This document shows positions 1-8,737 of a stretch of 64,000 bases of DNA, piece by piece. Source of the stretch: CAYVFC01 sp964450715 (lineage in GTDB: Bacteria; Myxococcota_A; Polyangia; Polyangiales; JAFGIB01); contig CAYVFC010000023.1 of NCBI GenBank assembly GCA_964450715.1, positions 1-64,000 on the forward strand, written 5' to 3'. Position numbers and translations under genes: made by a program. The notes under the pieces were generated by a model that was given only the letters and a program-made list of their open reading frames with translations, made no database searches and was not told the DNA's origin. Position 1 is the first letter of the stretch. Each line of letters starts with the position of its first letter.

Positions 1-92
1 GAATGGTAGAGCCATTTCTAGGAGGGACGAGGCCGCAGATGGCCCCTCTAGACCGCGAAATCATGGCGTTTTCAACCCGATCGGTGCTCTAG
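1..92. repeat. Family A palindromic repeat, partial copy 1 (cut by window edge)
   Basis: This is the right part of the same element found whole at 11030-11199 and 24666-24835. It contains the apical hairpin (AATGGT / GCCATT around a short loop) and the right arm with CAGATGGCCCCTCTAGACC, ending in GGTGCTCTAG. The apical stem differs from copy 2 (AGTGGC / GCCACT) but still pairs. It lies just beyond the 3' end of the minus-strand PilZ gene that ends at 172. Confidence 0.85.
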
Positions 93-115
93 TCTCGAGT
101 CTGGCGGATTTCTGA
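93..115. repeat. Fragment of family B repeat next to family A
   Basis: CTCGAGTCTGGCGGATTT follows the family A copy directly and matches the end of the long family B hairpin at 24836-25012 (CTCGAGTTTGGCGG). The same A-then-B order occurs at 24.7-25.0 kb, so the adjacency is seen twice. The rest of B is missing here. Confidence 0.5.
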
Positions 116-171
116 TTTAGATTTCTGCGGTGCGATCGCGTTCCCCCCGAAATACCGAGACCGGCTCTACT

Positions 172-2544
172 TCAGTCGCCGTTTTCGGTCCGTAGCGAGA
201 CGCGCGCCCGCCGTCTTCCCACCCGCGCGCCGATCTCGCCGTAACGATTCGCTGTGTAATAGTAGTAACGGTGCACGCCGGCGCGGTTGAGCACGTAGAG
301 AAAGACGCCGGCCAGCTTCTCGAAACCAGCCTCGAGCAAGGGGGGGCCGAAGGCGCCCTCGGGTACGATAACGAACCGGTCGCCCACCGGGCTCTGCGCG
401 GGATGGTCGAAGAGGCTGGCGAGCGCCGCACGGATCCCCTGACCGTCGTCGTCCAGGTGAGGATGGACTGGCAGGATCCAGCTGGCGTTGAGCATCCAGG
501 TCAGGTTGAGCCCGGGCGGGGTTACCTCCTCGATCAGGGCGTAGAGCGGCTGACGGCTAGCGAGCAACAACCGACAGCTTCTGGCGCGTTCGCGCCCCGC
601 CCTGGCGAAGCGCGCGGCCGTGTCCGGAAGCCCGAGCTCGCCGGGCAGCATGGAAAGCGCGGCGGCCGGCAGATCCCCGAGGCTTCGACGCGCGGCGCGC
701 GAGACCAGCAGCTCGTCCCGTCGCGCGCAGGACCGTACCTGGAAGCGGTCCGCCACCGGCGCGGAGGGCGGCGGCGCGTCCCCACTGTGCGTCCAGAGCT
801 CGACCGTGGTACGCGTAACGGTCTCGGAGGTGCCCGAGCTGGCAAAGAAGCGTTCATAAAACGAGTTCATGCGGCGGTTGTCGCCCTTGACGAAGAAGAG
901 CAGGAAGTGCCCATCGGGACGGGGCATGACGTGGTCCACATAGGCGAGCTGCAGCTTTCCCGCGGCGCCGCCGCTCATGCCCCCCACGTCGACGAAGTGC
1001 TGGGCCATCCAGGTCCGCTCCCAGGCCCGGAGCGCGGTCACCGCCGCGTCGGGCGCGAGCGGATCGCCGTGGACCAGCGTCCGGATGATGTCCGGCGCTC
1101 GTGTGTGCAGGTCGGTCCAGACCCGCTGCGCTTCGCGCGTCACGGGCTCCAGGTTGCGGTGCATGAAGGGCGCGAACAGACCCGCTCGCATGTAGATGCT
1201 GACCATGGAGGAAAAATCCCGTCCATCGTGAACCTTCACCTCCGGATGGCCGAGCCGCGCTATCAGGTCGATCATCACCGGGTCCTCGGCGATGCCCGGC
1301 CGGACCACGGCGGCGTGGCAGGTTCTGCCACCGTTGCGCTGTCGAACCGCCCGGGTCTCGATATCGCCGAGCGCGATGCGCTCGCCCCGCCAGGCGATCT
1401 CGGTATTCTCCAGCGGCAGGCTCTCCCAGATCACATCCTCGTCCTCTTGCATACCGAAGGATAGCCCTACGAACGAGAGGTCGAGCAAGGACCGCTCCGA
1501 AACCGCTCCGGTCGCCGGGTTGCGAAACCGCAGGCGCACGTCGTCACCTCCGTCGACCTCTACCCGATCGGCACGGCGGTGGTGCCGCCTGCAGCGGACC
1601 ACCAGCGGCAAGGCCACCCGCAACCGGTCGCCCTGCCGCTCCAGCGCGCGCACGGCCATGTCGTAGTGGACGGAGAAGAGCTCGAATCCGATGGCCAGTC
1701 TGGTCGGCAACCCTTCCTCCAGCCGCGCGGGTTGCACCAGGTCCAGCACGGCCTGATCCTGGCTCACCTCCAGGAACCGCAGAGCGCCTCGGTTCCCCGG
1801 CCGCCCCTCGTACCAGCCGACCGGCCTCATCAGACCGATGAGCGTCATCAGCCGCCGCACCCGCTGCGGTTCGTTGACCAGATCGTACAGCTCGTTCGAA
1901 TCCCGTATGCGGCTCGGTCCCAGGACCAGGCGGCAGTGAAACAGGGGGGCTCCCTCGGGTGTGAAGCAGGGGACGGTCTGCACCACCTGCGCGGACGCCT
2001 CCCGTAACAGGCGCTTGTCGCCGACGATCTCGACGTGCCGGAGACCGGTACCGGGCTCGAAGGGCTTGGTCGCCTCGATGGCGCAGGCATCGTCGCCGAT
2101 CCGCGTCACGGGAAACACGTAGGCCTTTTCATCGTCCATCCCGCCGGGAACCACTAGCACCAGCGGATCACTCGCCGGTTTCAAGTCTGCATCCATCGCC
2201 TGCGAGGAGGTATCCAACCGCGCCTTCTCGAGGGCGACCAGAGCCGCGTTTCGCCCGCGGGGTTCGATCCCGGGAGCGCTCAGCAGCCAGCCGCCGCCGC
2301 AACCGCGCGGACGAATCTGGATCCAGCGGTAGAAAGCCGAGGGCAGAGCGGTCGTCGCCAGCGGGGAGAGATGCAGCGCCGCCTTCGCTCCGCTGCCCCG
2401 CACGGAATCGAGATAGGAGTATAGACGCGCCTGCGAGGGGCCGAGGTCGATCTCGACCGGAAGCAGCAAGCGCGCCGCGCGGCGTAGAAACTCCAGCAGA
2501 GCCCTCCGGGAAGACGACGCCTCCGCGATCGACGGAGCCCTCAT
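172..2544 (-). CDS. Large PilZ-domain protein of unknown function (790 aa)
   Basis: Residues about 230-310 resemble the N-terminal barrel of YcgR-like proteins. They run into a PilZ domain (about 318-416) with the Arg-rich c-di-GMP motif CRRHHRRADR at its start and a DLSFVGLSFG segment where D/NxSxxG is expected. Residues 130-225 may be a second, degenerate PilZ-like barrel. The C-terminal 370 residues have no domain I can name with certainty; a stretch around 530-570 has an acetyltransferase-like look, but that is weak. The start is an ATG preceded by AAGGGGAAGG. It is the last gene of a minus-strand signalling run, 224 bases after the receiver gene ending at 2769, and probably reads c-di-GMP made or destroyed by the GGDEF-EAL protein upstream. 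It has no signal peptide or membrane segment, so it should be cytoplasmic. Confidence 0.8.
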   Translation of the reverse strand: MRAPSIAEASSSRRALLEFLRRAARLLLPVEIDLGPSQARLYSYLDSVRGSGAKAALHLSPLATTALPSAFYRWIQIRPRGCGGGWLLSAPGIEPRGRNAALVALEKARLDTSSQAMDADLKPASDPLVLVVPGGMDDEKAYVFPVTRIGDDACAIEATKPFEPGTGLRHVEIVGDKRLLREASAQVVQTVPCFTPEGAPLFHCRLVLGPSRIRDSNELYDLVNEPQRVRRLMTLIGLMRPVGWYEGRPGNRGALRFLEVSQDQAVLDLVQPARLEEGLPTRLAIGFELFSVHYDMAVRALERQGDRLRVALPLVVRCRRHHRRADRVEVDGGDDVRLRFRNPATGAVSERSLLDLSFVGLSFGMQEDEDVIWESLPLENTEIAWRGERIALGDIETRAVRQRNGGRTCHAAVVRPGIAEDPVMIDLIARLGHPEVKVHDGRDFSSMVSIYMRAGLFAPFMHRNLEPVTREAQRVWTDLHTRAPDIIRTLVHGDPLAPDAAVTALRAWERTWMAQHFVDVGGMSGGAAGKLQLAYVDHVMPRPDGHFLLFFVKGDNRRMNSFYERFFASSGTSETVTRTTVELWTHSGDAPPPSAPVADRFQVRSCARRDELLVSRAARRSLGDLPAAALSMLPGELGLPDTAARFARAGRERARSCRLLLASRQPLYALIEEVTPPGLNLTWMLNASWILPVHPHLDDDGQGIRAALASLFDHPAQSPVGDRFVIVPEGAFGPPLLEAGFEKLAGVFLYVLNRAGVHRYYYYTANRYGEIGARVGRRRARVSLRTENGD

Positions 2545-2597
2545 GCCAATGCCTTCCCCTTGCGATTCTCCACCGCGCTCGTTACCCCAGCTAATAG

Positions 2598-2603
2598 ATT
2601 ATA
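2598..2603 (-). promoter_or_regulatory. Possible -10 box for the 790-aa PilZ gene
   Basis: On the minus strand the sequence reads TATAAT, 54 bases before the start codon at 2544, in the 224-base gap after the receiver gene. No good -35 box is seen at 16-18 bases, so this is only a candidate. Confidence 0.3.
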
Positions 2604-2768
2604 CCACATGAGCCGCACGCAGCTCGAGATGGCAGCGCGACCGCTTGCCGACGAGCGCCTGGGGCCCTGCTGGCGGGCCTTCCGGCCGACCGGCCGCTGG
2701 GGGCCCCGCGCCGGTTGAGGGAGCTGCGCGACCGGGTGTGGCGCGAAGCGGGGAAGAGGCGGCGGGCT

Positions 2769-3152
2769 TCAGGCAGCGCGCCTGACGCTCTGCTGCTCGA
2801 GCAGCGCGCCTATCTTCTCCACCATCTCCCTGCCGCCGGACTTGTGGATATATCCGTTCGCCCCCGAGGTTTGGGCGAGGCGTTCCAGCTGCTCGGGAGG
2901 CAACGAGGACCAGAGCACCATCGGACAGCACCGGTGTTTTAACAGGCGTCTGGCGGCCTTAACTACCGAGTCGCCCTTCATTTCCGGCATCTCCACGTCC
3001 ACCAAAGCCAGGTCCGGATTCTCCTTCACCATGAGCGGTCCGAGCCCGATCGGCGTGCTGGCGGTCACCACCTCGTACCCGAAGGCCTCGAGCAGCAGGG
3101 TGGCAGCCTTCAGATTGGTCGTACTGTCATCTACCAGTAGTACGCGCGCCAT
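2769..3152 (-). CDS. Single-domain response regulator (CheY-like, 127 aa)
   Basis: This is a complete receiver domain with no output domain. The acidic pair DD follows the first beta strand (LLVDDS), the phospho-acceptor is Asp52 in LVDVEMPEM, the Ser/Thr switch lies in VLWSSL and the conserved Lys is Lys104 in YIHKSGG. AGGGAG is well placed before the ATG. It sits 244 bases downstream of the giant kinase gene on the same strand and is a plausible phospho-acceptor for its histidine kinase module. Such proteins act by binding a partner once phosphorylated; the partner is not identifiable here. Confidence 0.9.
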   Translation of the reverse strand: MARVLLVDDSTTNLKAATLLLEAFGYEVVTASTPIGLGPLMVKENPDLALVDVEMPEMKGDSVVKAARRLLKHRCCPMVLWSSLPPEQLERLAQTSGANGYIHKSGGREMVEKIGALLEQQSVRRAA

Positions 3153-3396
3153 GGTTACTCCCTTTCTCGTTCCCGGTCTCTCTTCTCGCCGTCCGTCCGA
3201 AATGTCCGATATCGAGTAAAACGCATCACGGCTACCAGGTATTCAAGATACGTGCCGTATCCGATTCGATGCCATCCCGGTCGGCCTTGCCGGCCGATCG
3301 CCGTGTAGTTTCCGACCCTTGGACGCGGAGCGCTCCGGTCGGATTCGAGCGGTAGCCACTCCCCCGGTGGTCGATTCGACCGTACGGGGTGTCCGT

Positions 3397-6300
3397 TCAA
3401 CCCTCGGACGCGTTACAGGGCAGCTGTAATACGATGGTGGCTCCGGCGCCGGATCCCGCGCTCTCTGCCCACATACGCCCACCCATCTCGGTCATGTAGT
3501 TGGCGCTGCTATGTAAGCCGAAACCGTGCCCGTCGGCTCGTGTGGTGAAGCCCTGGGAAAAAATCCGCTCCAGGTTCCGCTTCTCGATCCCCTCGCCGCT
3601 GTCGCTGACGGTGACGAAGACCGAGCCGTTGTCGCGGCGGGTGGACACGGTGATGCTCCTCTGCGCCGGGGGCGTCTGGCGCATGGCGTTCTTGGCATTG
3701 CTCAGGACGTTGATCAGCACGTGGAACAGTTTGGTCTTCTCCACCATGACCTCCGGCACCGGCCGGTAGTCGCGAGTGACGGCGATGCCCTGGTTACGTA
3801 TCGACCCCTCCTGCAGGGTCAGAGCGCCGTCGATCACGGTGGTGATGTCCATGGGCTCCATCAGGGAGCGGGATGAAACGTACGATTGCTGGGCATTGAT
3901 GATGTTGGTGATCAGGTCCGACTTCTCTAGCAGGCTCTGCAGCTCGAACTCCGTGGCCTTTCGCTCCCGGTCCTGCAGCTCCCCGATATCGAGACAGTAC
4001 TGCAGCAGCTTCCTGCCCCGGGGGTCCTGCAGGATGAAATCCTCCAGGTTGTGCAAGTTATCGCGGATCACCCCGTTCGCCTTCTTCATCCCCTCGAAGC
4101 TGCGCGAGCCCTTGGTCATCTGCCGCAGGGTGTGGATGGAAACGTTCAGGCTGTTGAGCACGTTGCCCACATTGTGCAGCACGCTCACCGCGATATCGGC
4201 CATTCCCGCCTGGTGCGCGTTCCTCACCAGCTCCTCCTGCGCCGCTTTCAGCTCTTTCGCGCGCTCCTCGATCATCTCCTCCAGGTGGTCGCGGTGGGCC
4301 TTGAGCTGCTGCTCGGCGTCCTTGACCTCCTTGAACAGGCGCGCGTTCTCGAGCGAGATAGCGGCCTGGGACGAGAGCACGGTGAGCAGCTCCAGCCTCT
4401 GCTGGGTAAAAGCGCCGGCGGTCAGGTTGTTCTCGGCGAAAAAGATGGCGACCCGCTTCTTGTGGTGCCTCAGGGGACCGCAGAGCAGAGACTTGACCCC
4501 GTTCGTCCGGATATGGGGGTCGTTGCCGAACCGCTCGTCCTCACAGGCGTTGTCCAGAATCACGTTCTTGCCGGTCATGTGCACGTAGTTGAGGACGCTC
4601 AAGGGGAAGCCGGGATAGGCTTCTACCGGGGTATTCGGTACCAGCTCTACCTTGCCCTCCAGGTCGTGCACCGCCGCTACGAAAAGCTTGTCCCCTTTTT
4701 CAACGAGGATGGCCCCGCGCTGGGCGCCCGCGTTCTCGATGCCGATCTGGATGAGGCGCCGCAGGAGCGATTCCAGCACGATCTCCCCGGAGATGGCCTG
4801 CGAGGCCTTGATCACCGTCTGCAGATCCAGCGTTACCGACCCCTTCTTGCCCACGGCACCCGCCTCGCCGCCCAGGCCGGCGAAAAGCCGGGGGTGGGTC
4901 TGTTTCATCCGCTCGACCTTGGCGTGCGCTCCCCAGCTCGAGTAACACTCCACCGCCCGGGTCAGGTAGGCCGCGGCGATGGTCCCAAGACCGCGTTCCT
5001 GGTAGAAGCCCGCTGCCAGCTCGAAGGCCAGGGCCAATTCGTGGAGCAGCCCGTTGCGACGCGCGCCCTCGATCGCCTTCTCGTACAGCGCCTCGGCCTG
5101 CAGCAGCTCGCCCTTCACCCGGCAGCACTCCGCCTCCACCAGGTCTATCTTGTTCTGCAGGTTCTCGGGCGAGTACACGGCCCAGGCCCGGAGCTTGCCC
5201 TGGGCATAAGCGATCTTCTCGAGCCCCCTGGCCCGCTGGTCCATTCCGTCGCCTCGCATGGCGGCCAGCCTGACCAGCGAGCGGTAGAAGTAGAACTGGG
5301 CGATGTGGGGCATCCCCCCGGATACCGCGCTCAGATAGCGCTTGGCCTTCTCGGCGTTCTGCAGCGCCGCGTCCAGCTCTCCCCAGAGGTAGCTGAGCTT
5401 CATGGAAAAAAAGTAGAGGAGGAAGAGGCTGATCTGGTCGTTGCCGCTCTCCAGATCGGCGGTCTGCCGCCGCGCGCTGAAGTGCCCCCCCTCCAGATCG
5501 ACGAAGCTCTCCGAGCGGGCCCGCAGGTTGGCCACGGCCTGAGACTTGATCAGGTTGTAGTTCAAGTATGTATTCATGTTGTGCTGCTTCATCGATCGGG
5601 TGTAGATGCCCGCTTCCCGTTCCAGCTCGTCTAACGGGGTTCCCGCGATATATTGAATGAAGCAGTGCAGGGCCACGGAACTATGGGCGCACTCCAGGTC
5701 CCCGAGCTCCATCCCGAGCTGATAGTTCTCCTTCAGCCGGACGGCCGCTTTCTTCATGGGCTGTCGCCAGTGGGTGAAGAAGCTGTGCACGATATTTTCG
5801 GTCCGGATCTCCCGCTGCATGGGCAGCGCCCGTTTGAGCTCCAGGGCGAAGTCGGCGAAACGGAAGGCGGTGTCGAGCTGGTCGAGCGAGAAGAGCACCA
5901 TGGCGTAGCAGCTGAACCAGAAGGGGGTCTGCGGCGCGATCCCCTTTTCCAGCGAGAGCCGGACCATCCTGTTGACGATGAGGATGATCTCGCCGGTGTA
6001 GCCGCCGGAATACAGCGAGGTAGCCGCTGCGGTGGCCACCTGGATGGCCGCCAGCGCGCTGGGATCGGTCATGCGGGGGATGGCGAGGATATCGGCGTCG
6101 CTCTTGCCCGCCAGGGCCTGGCTGGTCTGGGCGAACTCCTCCATAAGCAGCTCGCCGGTGATCGAGGCCGGGATCTCCACGCCCAGCAAGGGGAGGATCT
6201 CGAACGCGGTGTCCGCCGCGTCGCGCAGCCGATTCTGGGCGTTGAGGGCCAGCATCCGGATCTCGAATACCGGTACCCGCTCCAGGACCCCGGAGGTATT

Positions 6301-8730
6301 GGCCAGCACCGTCTCCAGATAGCGCTCCATGGCCGGGAGATCGCCGTTGAGGTATGCCGCTTCGGCGGCGCCGACGTGCAGATCTCGTGCGAGATCGGCC
6401 TGCTGCTGCCAGCAATCGCCGCGCAACAGCTCGACGCCCGCGCGATAGTAGGCGAACGCCGACTGGTGGGCGGCCGACGCCTTGGCTGTCTTTCCCGCCA
6501 CCAGATTGAGCGAAGCCAGCTCGTCCCTATCCGCTCCGGCCGCCATCTCCTCCCCGGCAAGGTTGAGCTGATTGACCACGTCGAACACCCGGGTTTCCAG
6601 GTCGCCGGGCGCGGTCTCCTCGTAGTAGAAGCGCCCGATGGCCCGGTGCCGCCTACCGCGCTCCGGCTCGGACACCAGGGTATAGGCCGCCTCGTGTATA
6701 CGGTCGTGCAGGAAGCTGAAACGGTCGCCGTTCAGGGTCAGAAGCCCCGCCTCCAGCACCTGGGAGAGATCGTCCAGCACTTGCTCGGGGCTCGTCTGCA
6801 TGAGACTGCAGAGCGTCCTGAGGTCGAACCCGTGCCCGATGCAGGCGGCCATCTTCAACGCCTCCTGCGCCCGGAGAGAGAAGCCCGCGATCTTCTCCAG
6901 CATCAGCTCGATCACGTTATCGGTCACCCGCGGCGAGCGGACCTTCTCCATGTCCCAGATCCATCTCCCGGACTCGTCCCGCGTGACGATCTCTCGGTCG
7001 TGCAGCGCGCGTACGAACTGGTTGATGAAAAAGGGATTGCCGTCGGTCTTGGCCGCCACCGTATCGACCAGCGGCTCCACCTCTCGCGGCTCCAGGTTGA
7101 GAAAGGTGGCCAGGTATTGCCGGACGTCTTCCCGGCACAGCGGATCTACCCGGATGCTCTCCACCCGGACATCCCTTTTCTGCATGGCGGCGACGGCCTC
7201 GTTCAAGGGGTGGGCGCCCTGGACCTCGTTCTGCCGAAAGGCGCCGATTAGGAGCAGGGTCCCGCTGTCGGGATGGGCGAGCACGTTGCGGATGAACAGC
7301 AGGCTGGCCTGGTTCGCCCACTGCAGGTCGTCGAGGAAGAGCACCAGCGGATGGGTCGGCGCGGCCAATACCCGGATGAAGCCGCGAAAAGCGTAGCGAA
7401 ACCGGTTCTCGGCCTCTTCCGGACCGAGCGCGGGAAGCTCGGGCTGCTCCCCGATCAGGTGCCGGACCGCGGGGATGGCGTCGGTGATGATCCGGCCGTT
7501 CCCCCGCAGCGCCTGCCGGAGCTGCCGCGCCCACGCCTGCCTGCTCTCCGGGCTCTGCACCAGGATCTGCTCGACCAGAGCGGACAGTGCCTGGAGGATG
7601 GCGCTGTAGGGAACGTCCCGCTTGAAGCGGTCGAACTTGCCGGCGGCAAAGTAGCCGTTCTCGGCCACGACGGGCTTCTGTATCTCGTTGATCAGCGACG
7701 ACTTGCCCACGCCCGGATGTCCGGATACCAGCACCATCTCGGGCACGCCGGTTCCCACCACCCGGATCAGGGCATTGAGCAGGCATTGCTGCTCCGGCTC
7801 GCGACCGATCAGCACCTGGGGAACATTGAGCTTGAGGGCGAAGTCCCGGCTACCCGCGGTAAAGACCGTCTCTGGATCGCCGCTCGACCGCAGCTCGTCG
7901 CATTGCCTCAGGTCGTAGAGCAATCCGTACGCGCTCTGGTAACGATCCTCGGCCGATTTCGCCAGCAGTCTGGCCGCGATCGCGGAAAGCGGCCGGGAAA
8001 CCGCGGGCGCGACGCGGTGCAGGGGTTCCGGCTCCCTGGCGATATGGGCGTGGATGAGCTGCATGGGATCGGAGGAGACAAAGGGCGGCCGGCCCGAGAG
8101 CATCTCGAAAAAGCTCACCCCCAGCGAGTACATGTCCGTGCGGTAGTCGACGGGCCGATTGATCCGTCCGGTCTGCTCGGGGGAGAGGTAAGGCAACACC
8201 CGCTCGACCACCTCGGGATCGTGCAGCCTCTCGGTCTGGTGGGTGAGCAGCCGGTCGATGGCGAAGCCCGTTAGCTTCGCCTTGCCGGTCGCCGGGGAGA
8301 CCAGGATGTTCGCCGGGCGGATGTCCCCGTGCAGCACCGCCCTCTTGTGTAGCTCCGCCACCGTCTCCACCAGCGCCACGGCTAGCTCGAGAAAGCGGCC
8401 CGCCTCCAGCGGCCCCTCTTGCAGAAGCTGGCTCAGCGGGAGCGCCTCGAATGGCTCGCGGACCAGCGCTACGCCGCCAGCGCACTCGACCACGTCGTGG
8501 ACCGCGACGATTCCGTCGATCTCGAACCCCTTGATCGCCTCGTATCCCCGCCGGAATCGGGCCTTGTCAGAATAGGAAGCGCCCTCGACGTCGAACAGCT
8601 CGATGGTCACGGGAAGCGAATCGCCTGCCCGCCGTCCCCGGTACCTGCCCCCTGGGCTGCCCGACTCGATGCGGTCGAGCAGCTGGTAGCCGGCCGCCGA
8701 CAGGACTTCCGCTACGGTCGATGCGTCCAT
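3397..8730 (-). CDS. Ser/Thr pseudokinase-AAA ATPase-GAF-histidine kinase fusion (1777 aa)
   Basis: The order is: protein-kinase fold (about 15-275); AAA/STAND-type ATPase with Walker A GHPGVGKS (337-344) and Walker B LVLFLDD (about 462-468); a long helical TPR-like region (about 600-1290); GAF domain (about 1310-1460); coiled coil; and histidine kinase with a variant H box VLHNVGNVLNSL (His about 1519), an N box around 1679 and a G-rich HATPase end. The family is the trifunctional kinase/ATPase/histidine kinase proteins of cyanobacteria and myxobacteria. The kinase part looks inactive: the beta-3 Lys is Glu44 (VTIE) and DFG reads GFA (155-157), although HGDIRPAN keeps the HRD Asp and Asn. 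It starts 7 bases after the stop of the REC-GGDEF-EAL gene, so the two are probably cotranscribed. No membrane segments are seen; the signal is likely sensed by GAF or the TPR region. Confidence 0.93.
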   Translation of the reverse strand: MDASTVAEVLSAAGYQLLDRIESGSPGGRYRGRRAGDSLPVTIELFDVEGASYSDKARFRRGYEAIKGFEIDGIVAVHDVVECAGGVALVREPFEALPLSQLLQEGPLEAGRFLELAVALVETVAELHKRAVLHGDIRPANILVSPATGKAKLTGFAIDRLLTHQTERLHDPEVVERVLPYLSPEQTGRINRPVDYRTDMYSLGVSFFEMLSGRPPFVSSDPMQLIHAHIAREPEPLHRVAPAVSRPLSAIAARLLAKSAEDRYQSAYGLLYDLRQCDELRSSGDPETVFTAGSRDFALKLNVPQVLIGREPEQQCLLNALIRVVGTGVPEMVLVSGHPGVGKSSLINEIQKPVVAENGYFAAGKFDRFKRDVPYSAILQALSALVEQILVQSPESRQAWARQLRQALRGNGRIITDAIPAVRHLIGEQPELPALGPEEAENRFRYAFRGFIRVLAAPTHPLVLFLDDLQWANQASLLFIRNVLAHPDSGTLLLIGAFRQNEVQGAHPLNEAVAAMQKRDVRVESIRVDPLCREDVRQYLATFLNLEPREVEPLVDTVAAKTDGNPFFINQFVRALHDREIVTRDESGRWIWDMEKVRSPRVTDNVIELMLEKIAGFSLRAQEALKMAACIGHGFDLRTLCSLMQTSPEQVLDDLSQVLEAGLLTLNGDRFSFLHDRIHEAAYTLVSEPERGRRHRAIGRFYYEETAPGDLETRVFDVVNQLNLAGEEMAAGADRDELASLNLVAGKTAKASAAHQSAFAYYRAGVELLRGDCWQQQADLARDLHVGAAEAAYLNGDLPAMERYLETVLANTSGVLERVPVFEIRMLALNAQNRLRDAADTAFEILPLLGVEIPASITGELLMEEFAQTSQALAGKSDADILAIPRMTDPSALAAIQVATAAATSLYSGGYTGEIILIVNRMVRLSLEKGIAPQTPFWFSCYAMVLFSLDQLDTAFRFADFALELKRALPMQREIRTENIVHSFFTHWRQPMKKAAVRLKENYQLGMELGDLECAHSSVALHCFIQYIAGTPLDELEREAGIYTRSMKQHNMNTYLNYNLIKSQAVANLRARSESFVDLEGGHFSARRQTADLESGNDQISLFLLYFFSMKLSYLWGELDAALQNAEKAKRYLSAVSGGMPHIAQFYFYRSLVRLAAMRGDGMDQRARGLEKIAYAQGKLRAWAVYSPENLQNKIDLVEAECCRVKGELLQAEALYEKAIEGARRNGLLHELALAFELAAGFYQERGLGTIAAAYLTRAVECYSSWGAHAKVERMKQTHPRLFAGLGGEAGAVGKKGSVTLDLQTVIKASQAISGEIVLESLLRRLIQIGIENAGAQRGAILVEKGDKLFVAAVHDLEGKVELVPNTPVEAYPGFPLSVLNYVHMTGKNVILDNACEDERFGNDPHIRTNGVKSLLCGPLRHHKKRVAIFFAENNLTAGAFTQQRLELLTVLSSQAAISLENARLFKEVKDAEQQLKAHRDHLEEMIEERAKELKAAQEELVRNAHQAGMADIAVSVLHNVGNVLNSLNVSIHTLRQMTKGSRSFEGMKKANGVIRDNLHNLEDFILQDPRGRKLLQYCLDIGELQDRERKATEFELQSLLEKSDLITNIINAQQSYVSSRSLMEPMDITTVIDGALTLQEGSIRNQGIAVTRDYRPVPEVMVEKTKLFHVLINVLSNAKNAMRQTPPAQRSITVSTRRDNGSVFVTVSDSGEGIEKRNLERIFSQGFTTRADGHGFGLHSSANYMTEMGGRMWAESAGSGAGATIVLQLPCNASEG

Positions 8731-8737
8731 CGAGCTC

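Noticed and set aside
271..1464. Long reading frame on the plus strand within the PilZ gene
   Set aside because: It is the antisense shadow of the minus-strand gene; it has no ribosome site, poor domain sense and unusual residue composition. Many similar frames occur opposite real genes in this GC-rich window (for example 4051-5634, 5653-7251 and 20881-22416).
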